Shown here one piece after another: positions 55,261-64,000 of a DNA stretch of 64,000 nucleotides (its first letter is position 1; every line of letters begins with the position of its first letter). The translations under genes and the position numbers were made by a program. Location: positions 316,384 to 380,383 of the forward strand of contig NW_022985085.1 in the NCBI RefSeq assembly GCF_010015585.1. The letters are read 5' to 3'. The notes beneath the pieces were generated by a model that worked only from the letters and a program-made list of their open reading frames with translations, was not told the origin of the DNA and did not search any database. The stretch comes from Eremomyces bilateralis CBS 781.70 (taxonomy: Eukaryota > Ascomycota > Dothideomycetes > Eremomycetales > Eremomycetaceae).

Positions 55261-58209
55261 ATGGCTATCAATCCTAAACTGCAAGAGCTGGACTTGCCAG
55301 GCCTCCAAACCGCTGCTGGTATACCTGAAGAAGACGATACCTTGGAACAATCAGTGGAGTCGCCCACGACGCTCAACCCTCCAGCTCGTCTTGCCTCACG
55401 CTTCTATCACTCGTCATCCGCTCGCCGAAAGTCCTCAGCCGCTTCTTCTCGCAGGAACTCCATATCGTCCACCCACTCCCATCAATCGAACCGTTCGTAC
55501 CGAGGCACCAACTGTCAAAGCAATCATGTCGCTCAACATCTCCGTCGCGCTTCTATCATAGAGAGCCGCAAAGCTCGTCTTGCGGATCGAGCTGCACATG
55601 CCGAACAAGTCCGGCTACGTGCCGCATTGGCCAAGGCTGCGACTCGCGCTTCAAACAGCGAAGAACGAGCCCTCGCCGCCCAGCACGCGCGTGAGAAGCA
55701 CCTCGCACAGGTCGCCGCTGCATGCGCCGAGGAGGTCAAACGCGCAAAGAAGGTAGCGGAGGAGATGAAAGAGCGAAAAGCAGCGGAAGAGCAGAGATAT
55801 CGGTTGGAGATGGAGGAGAAGCATGCAGAGGCGGAAAGAAGGCGTGCGGAGTATAAGAAAAATATGAGGAGACCTCGTACCGCCAGTGTACCTGCCACTG
55901 ATGCAAAGAAGGAGCTTGCATCTGGTACTCAGTCACCCAAGAGACTGAGTGACCTGACGGCCGCGGCCACGATTCAGGAAGCCTGGAGAAGGAACCGCCG
56001 GAGAAGAGCGCTGGAAGCTTTCGTCGGGCTCGGCCTTACGGTTGAAAAATCGCAAGAAGCGAGCTTCGATGACATATCGACAGTCCTTGCAGACGACAAA
56101 GTGGTGAATAACACTATCCGCGTCCTGGAGATCTTCAACTTGGATGCAGCGGATGACAAGACAACGGTCCCGACGCGGACATTCCTAAGCGCCTATCTAA
56201 TACTCGGTCACCCGGCATCAGTTCTAAGCAGAGATGGTGCCCAAGAACAAGACCTTATCAACAAAGCAAAAGACCTTATGATCTGCTTTGAAGCGGCGGT
56301 TTTGAAAGCGATGGAATCGAGCCGCTACATGCCGACTCCGACCCAATTGGAACATTTGTCGTTCGCCTTCACGGCTTACCGGCAATCTTTTGGCGATTGG
56401 AAGGCTCGCGACTCCTCTGCACTCATCGAAGCGATGGTCGCTTCCTTTGTTAACCTCGACGCCATATGGCAATCCGTGAAAGACTACACGGATGGCGAAG
56501 TGGCTGCCGATTACCGCGAAGGTATTCGAGAAAATCAAGTCATTCTTCTAAGCAAAATCCGAAAACTGGCTGGCCCTGATAAAACTCATAATCTCATCAA
56601 GCGAGCGATCAGAGAAAGCCGAAGAGCTCGGCCACGACCGAAACCCCTTGGCGACACTCGCCCTAGGGTTGATGTGGACACCGAGGCGGAGAGTTCCAGG
56701 GAACAAGCTACGCCGTCGCATTCACCGGAAGCGACTCATTTGATATCGGCGAGCGGCGCGGAAACTCATGATGAACTCCAGCCGTCAAATTCATTCGGGA
56801 ACTTGTTCTCGCTTCTTCCAACCAACCGTAAACTTGTCCACGAACTTGCCATCAACAAAGAATATCGGATTGAACCCTCACCTCAATCCGATTTCCGTCA
56901 CGTTTTCAGCCGACAACTATGCGATGATATGAAACGCGGTTTCGAGCAAGGTGAAGGTAACCTATGGACGGTCTCGATGGCCGAAAACATTCGAGGCAAA
57001 CTATTGCGACTCCTCCGAGAGGGCAACTCGATGTATAACCTGATCTCCGAGGCGCTCGATCCTTCCTGGGTTGAAAGCCAATGCAACGCGGGAAATTTCT
57101 CCTATGAGAAGTTCTTCAAGTTCATGGCGGACATCCTCCCTCGACTCTGTGCGCCGTTCCGAGACGGGGAAGTCAAGGAGTTGGTGAACGAGCTGCTGGC
57201 GCCTGGTGATTTAGGTGAAATGATCGAGAAGGTTTTCAAACTCCTCCGGACAATTGATCTCCTCTCGCTGGATCATGCGAACTTCATGCTGACAACTGCT
57301 GTCCCTTCGCTCATTGCGGAATCGGCAGGCTATGAACAACGCATGTTCCGACAAGATCTAGAATCCGGAAAGGTTACTCTCGCACAGACTAAACGTTGGT
57401 GGCACAACGCCAGCGTTAACCTGTTTACGGAATTTGACCGCCGCGATCCGGATGCAGTCGGCGGGCCAAATAACCGGCCGACCATGCAACGTATCTATGC
57501 GCGAGGTCTTGTCGATCTCTCCGTCGCCGTCCCCTCCCTCCGTGGCGACGAACTCCCCGAAACCCTTTCCTTTGACCAGGACCGCATTGTGCGCATCCGC
57601 GCGGACACTGTGCGTATTACTACCATCGGCGCGATGTTGCTCACCGCCAAAAACCTGCTCAAGCGCGACGTGCGCAGCCAATGGCGGCCCGAAGCCAACC
57701 GGATCTGGGATCTGCTGAAAAACTCGGGCCACACCTCGATGACGGTTTCATCTTCTCTCCCATCCCCCCCTCCCTCGCCATCTTCATCCGCCGCGCCATC
57801 GGCACTGGCGAACTCCATCCTGCAAATCCTCACCTCCGCTCATCCCATGCCCACGTCTTCTCAATCCACCCTCCTCGCGACGGTCACCCGTCACCTCACC
57901 CAAGCCGCTTCGGGCCGGCTTACTGACCCGGTGTTGAAAGTCCTCTTCTCGCGCCTCCGGGCCCACATATTCGCGCGCGTCGCCGCGAGCAGCTCGGGCG
58001 AGCGTGTACGGAGAGCCGCGACGGCTGGAGAGGGGCTCAGCAGCAGCGGTCTGGGCGAGTTTGTGGAGCGGGTGGAAGGACTGGTCGAGGAGCTTGGGCG
58101 GGTGACGAAGGTGGACTGGGCAGGGCATGCGGAGTGGTACGAGCAGCTAGTCCGGGAGGTGGAGGAGGGTGCAGAACGGGAGGCGAAGGGCGAGAGTCCG
58201 CTCAGTTAA
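55261..58209 (+). CDS. Tcp11-domain protein (Sok1-related)
   Basis: Single exon, 982 aa, from the ATG giving MAINPKLQELDLPGL. The frame extends upstream only from a GTG. After a Ser-rich N-terminus there is a long charged helix, about residues 95-200 (RKARLADRAAHAEQVRLRAA, then ERKAAEEQRYRLEMEEKHAE). An IQ-like motif follows (AATIQEAWRRNRRRRAL, about 237-253). The remaining 700 residues are helical and match the Tcp11 family, with the AILPxLCAPxRDxEV-type block (here ILPRLCAPFRDGEV) and RIYARGLVDLSVA. Yeast Sok1 of this family acts in cAMP/PKA-linked growth control; the molecular function is unclear. It has no introns despite its length, unlike its neighbours. The last 450 bp change from C-rich to G-rich. 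Confidence 0.85.
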   Translation: MAINPKLQELDLPGLQTAAGIPEEDDTLEQSVESPTTLNPPARLASRFYHSSSARRKSSAASSRRNSISSTHSHQSNRSYRGTNCQSNHVAQHLRRASIIESRKARLADRAAHAEQVRLRAALAKAATRASNSEERALAAQHAREKHLAQVAAACAEEVKRAKKVAEEMKERKAAEEQRYRLEMEEKHAEAERRRAEYKKNMRRPRTASVPATDAKKELASGTQSPKRLSDLTAAATIQEAWRRNRRRRALEAFVGLGLTVEKSQEASFDDISTVLADDKVVNNTIRVLEIFNLDAADDKTTVPTRTFLSAYLILGHPASVLSRDGAQEQDLINKAKDLMICFEAAVLKAMESSRYMPTPTQLEHLSFAFTAYRQSFGDWKARDSSALIEAMVASFVNLDAIWQSVKDYTDGEVAADYREGIRENQVILLSKIRKLAGPDKTHNLIKRAIRESRRARPRPKPLGDTRPRVDVDTEAESSREQATPSHSPEATHLISASGAETHDELQPSNSFGNLFSLLPTNRKLVHELAINKEYRIEPSPQSDFRHVFSRQLCDDMKRGFEQGEGNLWTVSMAENIRGKLLRLLREGNSMYNLISEALDPSWVESQCNAGNFSYEKFFKFMADILPRLCAPFRDGEVKELVNELLAPGDLGEMIEKVFKLLRTIDLLSLDHANFMLTTAVPSLIAESAGYEQRMFRQDLESGKVTLAQTKRWWHNASVNLFTEFDRRDPDAVGGPNNRPTMQRIYARGLVDLSVAVPSLRGDELPETLSFDQDRIVRIRADTVRITTIGAMLLTAKNLLKRDVRSQWRPEANRIWDLLKNSGHTSMTVSSSLPSPPPSPSSSAAPSALANSILQILTSAHPMPTSSQSTLLATVTRHLTQAASGRLTDPVLKVLFSRLRAHIFARVAASSSGERVRRAATAGEGLSSSGLGEFVERVEGLVEELGRVTKVDWAGHAEWYEQLVREVEEGAEREAKGESPLS

Positions 58210-60618
58210 GGAATGGAAGTGTAACGAACATGCATGGCGTTGAGGTATTTGGGTGGACGATCATGGGGGATGATGGGCGCTCTCTTAGAGGAGGCACGAC
58301 GATGCTTCCACGCATTCTTTGCATACCCCCTCGGCGTTCTTGGATATCATGCTACGTGGATGGCTGTTCATATACGCGGATATATATGGGGTTGACGACC
58401 TGTACGTCGCCGTCGCTTGGTCCGGCAGTCAATACAGACTTGCAATCATTTCCACGATACACTGGGCCTGAGCGTCTGTCGGAGCGTCTGTGCATTGTTC
58501 GTCGGATTTCCCCGCATTCCCCAGATTTCGTGCGGGTCGGGAGCTGGAGATTGTGCTCGTCATGTTGTACAAACGTCGTTGGAGTCTCTCCAGCTGGGAC
58601 AAGACGGTGGACGATTCTAGCCATCCCTTGTCTGAGAGTACCTGGTACCTTGCTTGAACATGATGCCATACCAATCCTTCGTGTCTGCGGTATTTAGTAC
58701 TCGGGCAGGTTGCTAACCTGTCAAGTCCACGATGCCTCGTGACCATCTATCGAATGAGATCCACTAGGACGTTACAAACGAATGACGCATATGCTGATCA
58801 ATACTGTACCTTGTTGACTTTCCCGCGTGTCAAGTTCGGGGATGAGGTGAATAAGTACTTAACAACTTATCTTTATCTCTCCTGGATATATTCCTTGGGA
58901 TAGTTGATCGGTTCTATTGCTGTAGATTCTATAGCACTAATGGCCTTGTGTTCCTCTATTAATCTGAAAGTGCAATAGATGAACCTCATCCATGTTCTTT
59001 CCAAATCTCCTCAACCCCAAGCCTCGATAGTCGATGTCACGTTGTGGTTTCCTAGACTGGTACATTTCCCCGGGTATGATCCGTTGGGTGCATCCAGGGT
59101 TATCATTTCGCGCCAACCAGAATGCTGCCCACCAATGCCAATTAGGCACAGTACCTAGCTAGTTAGAAAGACGTCAAGACTCAAGACACTGGCGCTGAAG
59201 CTTAACTTGGCCTCTCTTGCAATCTTGCTATCGTAGGCATCTCTTCAGTTTAGGTGTCTTAGAAAATCTTAAGAGCAACGGGAAATTCCCTACGGACGGG
59301 TTTCTGGCTTGGGAATCGTTGCCCGTCCTCCGATACCGCGGCAGAAACTGATAAGAAAGCGGCGATTTCCAATGGGTTGACTGACACGATCCGCATCGCG
59401 CCTATCTTCATCTCCCTCCCTTTGTAGAGCAATATCACAACCAAAGTCATGGCAGTCCTCCGTGTGGTCCCAGGGCATTCTCGGTCCCGCTTCCTTACCG
59501 TTGAGGCTTTGGAGAATCCTGTGGAGTAATTAGGGAGGCAAATGATACTGTGGGTAGAGATAGAACAGATTATGGAGTCTGCTTGAAACCGGGGGCTCTG
59601 TTAGTTACGGTATTTAATCGCAAGATGTTAGTGATGCATCTTGTGTAGGTAGTAGGCAATGCTTGTGGTCACTCGTGGCCGCATTATTCGGACCTTCGGA
59701 TGTCTTTCAGACCCACGGTATGCCTCAACATAGCAATTGTTGGTTCGCCGTCCCAGCCAAACCGTTGCCGTACTTCAAGCTCTAACGGTCACTACTCAAG
59801 GTCGATCGCCAAGCCGTTCCTGTCACATACTAGGGTTCCATTTCGCTGAGGCAGATAGAATTGGCAATGATTTTCTTCATGGCTCCTCGCGGTTCGGAAC
59901 TAGCTGGCTTTCATCCATTGTCTTGGAATCGTGGTGGTCGAATGTGCACCGAAATCGGGTTCATCGACGTCATAACTTCGTTCCCAGATATCTGGATAGT
60001 CTCAATGATTCCCTGTCCTGAAGGTGGTGAGTTTCAAGATTTGGTGGTTCCGAAGCTCCCTATCGGTCGGATGAGGCGACGTTGATTGAGACTTGCCACC
60101 CGGTTTCGGTGCCTCCATATTCGGGGAAGGTTCGGATGGTATTGTTGAACAATTCCCCTCTTGACCAGCTTCTTCGGTTCCTTGGGACAAGCGGAACCGT
60201 ATTTTGTTAAGCAGCCACGCACTATCCATTCCGACTCAGCCAACCATGCGATTTGCATCGCTTATCTATTCGTGCCATGGTTAATCGGTCCCTGGTTGCG
60301 AATGCGTGCTAGGGGCAGTCAGATGATGCCGGCATTCTGGACAACGGATACGGCTGGTTGATAACTACCATATCGCAGTAGAATTATGATCGCCTCAATA
60401 CTAGTATATAGAATCGATGCTTCCCTTGCTCTTTTGCTCACTGCGCGCTACACCGTACGTGTATTGTACGCCTATCCTCTTCCTTGACAGATTCAAGGCG
60501 GCCTCGCCTCGTGGGTTTGAACCCACCACCTGAAGCTGCATCAACTATTATCAGTGCGGAAATCCGGAATTTTGTTCAAGCACCCATAGGAATTCAGAAA
60601 TCGAGCGTCTGAATCCCA
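58210..60618. other. Intergenic, AT-richer, no supported gene
   Basis: About 2.4 kb between two plus-strand genes. Short open frames on both strands lack ATG starts or any domain or splice support. A T-arm-like GTGGGTT..AACCCAC inverted repeat at about 60518-60533 is not part of a complete tRNA. Nothing else recognised. Confidence 0.5.
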
Positions 60619-62242
60619 ATGGCCGACGTCGCTACCTACATCGATGAGGAGAAAGACCTGGCGATGACCCCGCGCACTTTGTCCCCGGAAAATAACGACG
60701 GTGAGGTGGTCATCCCCGGGCAGAAATTGCCCGGGTTTTGGTGGCAGCGTTGGGGACAAGGATTGAATCTGAAGGATCAATTCGCTCATGAAGAGCATCA
60801 AGCGGTGAAGTACAAAGTCCTGGAATGGTGGTAAGTGAACAATGGGAAATTAGTATTTGGCAAAAGCTGACTCGAAGATTAGGCAGGTCGGAGCGTGTAT
60901 GGCCTCTTCTCCGCTACAAGCATGAAATCGAAGGAAACTGACTGATATTCAGTGATGATCGCGGAAACGATTTCGTTAGGCATTCTATCGCTGCCACAAG
61001 CCGTAGCCGCTCTTGGCATGATTCCGTAAGTGCTTCGCCATGCGGCCGTATTCCGATTGCTAACCTGTTCAGAGGCCTGGTCTTCATCTTCGTTATGGGA
61101 GGACTGGCCTGGATCACAGGCAATGAATACGGCAAACTGAAACTCAAGTACCCAGGCATCTGCGACGTGGCTGACTCTGGATACATGCTATTTGGGCGAT
61201 TCGGATGGTACCTTTTCTCGATCGCTCAACTGGTGGTCTTCGTGTTCATCATGGCGGCACATATCACATCCTTCTCGATCATGATGAATGTTGTCACAGA
61301 GCACGGAGCTTGCTCGATTCTGTTTGCTCTGACGGGCTTCGGGGTCTCTTTTATCCTGGCTCTTCCACGGACGCTGAAGTCGCAATCGATCTTCTCCTTC
61401 GTGTCATGCGTATCCGTCACCGCCGCTGTGATTATCACCATGATCAGCGTCGGGGTGACCAAACCAAATCCGAACAATTTCCAGTGGGCCAACACGGCCA
61501 GCGACTTTCCGCATGCCATGGTTGCACTGCTGAACATCATCATGGCATATTCAGGACATGTTGCCTACTTTGGCTTTACCTCCGAATTGAGGGAGCCAAA
61601 GGATTTTTGGAAGTCCTTGACTATGTTACTGGGCAGTTCGTCGGTATTATATATCGTGACTGGCTGCGTAATATATTATTATGTCGGAACGGGAGTGCCA
61701 TCCCCAGCTCTGGGGGCTGCGTCTCCGCTTGTCCGCAAGATTGCATATGGAATCGCCGTCCCGACCATTGTCGTTGCCGGCGTTATCAATGGGCATGTTG
61801 CATCGAAGCACGTTTACCTTCGAGTTTGGCGCGAAACCAGCGTCCCGCATGAGAGGACTTTCAAGTCATGGTCGAGCTGGGTCGGGATCGTCTTTGCTCT
61901 TTGGGTGCTGGCATGGATCATTGCAGAAGCAATCCCGAACTTCCATCACCTCCTAGCGCTCGTGAGCGCATTGTTCTGCGGATGGTTCAGTTTCGGTATC
62001 ACCGGGTTCTTCTACCTGTACCGTAACTGGGAAGACATCAGGCAAGGCAAAAGGAAGCTGGGGGTGGTGTTCAACATCGGAATCGTCATTATGGGTTTCT
62101 TGATCGTGAGTCCATCAATCTTTGGGTCTGGCCCGCGCTAACAGTTGCCCAGTGCATTCTCGGTCTTTATGCATCCATAACAACTCTGAGCCAAGGCGAG
62201 GGTGGATCGCCTTTCTCCTGTGCGGACAACGCTGATGAATAG
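60619..62242 (+). CDS. Amino-acid transporter, AAAP family (Mtr-like neutral amino acid permease)
   Basis: Five exons, 60619..60830, 60883..60896 (14 nt), 60953..61025, 61073..62105 and 62153..62242, give 473 aa. The hydrophilic N-terminus leads into KYKVLEWWQVGALMIAETIS, where the first membrane helix and the family signature SLGILSLPQAVAALG begin. About eleven hydrophobic helices follow, including GLVFIFVMGGLAWITG, MVALLNIIMAYSGHVAYFGF and IAYGIAVPTIVVAGVINGHV. The order and loops fit PF01490 transporters such as Neurospora mtr. A 14-nt exon codes only for QVGA and half codons; without it the frame is lost. The short C-terminal exon ends CADNADE. Likely plasma membrane. Substrate is inferred from family only. 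Confidence 0.85.
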
Positions 62243-63421
62243 GGGGCCTAAGAGGGGTCCTCGTCGCCACGAGAGGCGTGGGAGCTGACTGCTCGATTCC
62301 GATTTGCTTTGATGCAGCGTTTAGCGATGATACCCTATGTGTCGATTAGGAATGGCTCGTCCTGTGATCCGGGTGGTCACACGGGAGAAGCTCATGTACA
62401 TCCGGCGAAGTAGATCTTCAATTTAGCCGATATGAAAGGGAAAATAGACAATCGTCGAGAGTATGTCAACGTCCGTGATCAGGTTCCTGCCCAACGATAT
62501 CATTTCCTGGCTCTTATCACAAACTCGTGTCTTCTCAATGGTCCTTGACGACCGCAGAAGATGGCCGTGGGTAGGGAATGACAATCTGTTCGAGACTTAA
62601 GGATACATAATTACACGGGTCATGTCTCTAAAGGGATGGTAAGAATTCCCAAGATATTGAAGCCGAGGTCTGGTACCTGGAGCAATGCAAGGTTCGAGTA
62701 AAAGGTAGATACGGAAGATCTTGCTGCAGGGGAGATAGATCATTGGTGGGTTAAATATTGCGCGGTACAGGCCGGCGGCGGACGAGCCAACAGCGGGGCC
62801 ATCTCTCCGAATTCTGTGAGAATCCAAGCATTGTCGTCTTTGTTCATCATGTCAAAGCGAAGCAGAGTCCTTTGGCCTCGTCATGATTGGAGCAAGCGGG
62901 TTTCAGTAGCCCTTTCATGCTCCAGGCGCGAAATCCTGAAGTTCTGCCGCCCAAAATGGCTCCCAGGCCCCCTTGGAAATGGCCGGCTGTATCATTGCCC
63001 ATCCCACTGTTAGGGTAACATTGTCTGCAATCATTGCCTTTGAATGAGACAGGATGCGGATCAATTCTGCCATTTACACCCCTTGCTCTGCTTATTTGCT
63101 TTGCCATTGCTATCAATCACGCCGTTGAGCCCTTGGAAGCGGTGATTGGTGCCTTGCACACTCCATACCCGGGCCATCTCATCCCTCCTGCGGTACCTTT
63201 GCTCTGCGACAACTCTTCGAACACTACGATTTTGGCAAATTTCTCGACGGGAACTATAGACCTACCAGAAGAAAGCTTCGAATTGGTACCGAAGAGAAGG
63301 ACCGACGCTGCGTTGGCGATGCACCAACCCAGACCAGACTCGTACTTCATCAAGACCGTCTTATCACCTCCCTCGACCTATAGGCCTGTATAGTGCCGCC
63401 AAATCCGAAGTATTCGAAACC
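62243..63421. other. Intergenic, upstream of the last gene
   Basis: About 1.2 kb with no supported gene. A 119-codon frame at 63034-63393 starts at TTG and has no recognised domain. It could overlap an unrecognised first exon of the gene at 63422. Confidence 0.45.
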
Positions 63422-64000
63422 ATGGTCACGATCGCCGAACCGCCTATGATGACCAGTATCGTACCTCCCGAACCCTCCGAACCCGTCGGACCCGATAGCA
63501 TCACAAACCGCAAAACCAATGGGGTTATTGAGGTTCAGGAAATCGATGTTCCTGAGAAGCCGTCGCTGTTAGTCTTGATAGAGGACGGGCAAGACGAAAT
63601 TCTCAGTATAGTGGCTGATGTGCTCGGGCAGCCATGTTGTCTGGTCTCATCGTGTGATACGGTCCAGCAGGAACCATATCATACAGTCCTCGGTCTTCAT
63701 AGCAAACTCGTCGCAGCGGATGTCCGAAGCTTAGCACCGAGCAGGACGGTCATCCATACTCATTGCGTGGATAATCCAGTCGAAAGTGACCCGGCTCTCT
63801 CACAGATATGTGATTATGAGTATTTGTACTCTATGACCCCGTATCTGAGGAGAGATGTAGCACGATTCCTCGGATTTATCCTCGGCCAGATAGGCCACCA
63901 TCGAGATTTGACGAAGAAGAAACGAACCACTCTGATTTCAACCACATTTCCAGACGTCCATGCTGCTCTTCCCAACCTGGACATCCTTTCTGTCGGAGCG
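63422..64000 (+). CDS. 5' part of a dehydroquinase-like gene (AROM/quinate repressor relative), cut by the window end
   Basis: An ATG in good context (AAACCATGG) opens a frame of 193 codons that runs off the window with no stop. The first 50 residues are Pro-rich and disordered. Then comes SLLVLIEDGQDEILSIVADV, a segment DYEYLYSMTPYLRRDVARFL, and the last visible block RTTLISTTFPDVHAALPNLD followed by ILSVGA. That last block looks like the start of the type I 3-dehydroquinase domain in fungal AROM proteins and quinate repressors (QutR/Qa-1S). No shikimate-kinase P-loop is visible before it, unlike those proteins. The call rests on a short stretch and is tentative. Confidence 0.4.
   Translation, partial: MVTIAEPPMMTSIVPPEPSEPVGPDSITNRKTNGVIEVQEIDVPEKPSLLVLIEDGQDEILSIVADVLGQPCCLVSSCDTVQQEPYHTVLGLHSKLVAADVRSLAPSRTVIHTHCVDNPVESDPALSQICDYEYLYSMTPYLRRDVARFLGFILGQIGHHRDLTKKKRTTLISTTFPDVHAALPNLDILSVGA

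Noticed and set aside
60518-60533. tRNA T-arm-like inverted repeat GTGGGTT..AACCCAC
   Set aside because: No matching acceptor stem, D-arm or anticodon arm on either strand at the right spacing.
63034-63393. 119-codon frame upstream of the last gene
   Set aside because: Starts at TTG and has no domain. It cannot be joined by a clear splice to the gene at 63422.

Overview
The window looks like nuclear DNA of a filamentous ascomycete (Pezizomycotina). Genes carry several short introns of about 50 nt with GT..AG ends and CTAAC/CTGAC-type branch points. Families confined to or typical of these fungi are present: a fungal seven-helix rhodopsin-like protein, a DUF7918-like protein, a Ser-rich GPI wall protein and the 21.3 kDa complex I subunit. 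I cannot place the species. All exon structures were worked out by eye from splice sites and reading-frame continuity.

Layout, left to right. 0-12.6 kb is a run of minus-strand genes: a small membrane protein, the mitochondrial Holliday-junction resolvase CCE1, an SKG6/AXL2-like single-pass protein, ELP1 of Elongator and COX8. From 13 to 25.3 kb the genes are on the plus strand: MTR4 (nuclear exosome helicase), STS1/Cut8 (nuclear proteasome tether), a broken DUF7918-like copy, an intact one, and CCZ1 (vacuolar fusion). KGD4 (minus) and MED18 (plus) then form a head-to-head pair, followed by a minus-strand Ser/Pro-rich protein at 28.6-30.3 kb.

30.3-36.5 kb is a gene-poor stretch with short tandem repeats. 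A ten-exon polynucleotide kinase/phosphatase gene (minus), a GPI-anchored wall protein, a second mitochondrial-type aconitase (ACO2-like) and the rhodopsin-like gene come next. Then MRPL32 and septin CDC10 (head to head), a RING plus coiled-coil protein, the 21.3 kDa complex I subunit head to head with a Tcp11-domain protein, and an amino-acid permease. The window ends inside the 5' part of a gene whose last visible residues resemble the start of a type I dehydroquinase domain (AROM/quinate-repressor relatives).

These are mostly unrelated housekeeping genes, not a pathway cluster. Nuclear-encoded mitochondrial proteins are frequent (CCE1, COX8, KGD4, ACO2-like, MRPL32, complex I subunit). I found no tRNA, rRNA, CRISPR array or recognisable transposable element. 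The most unusual signal is compositional: many genes switch abruptly from C-rich to G-rich along the coding strand, always in that order whichever strand the gene is on.
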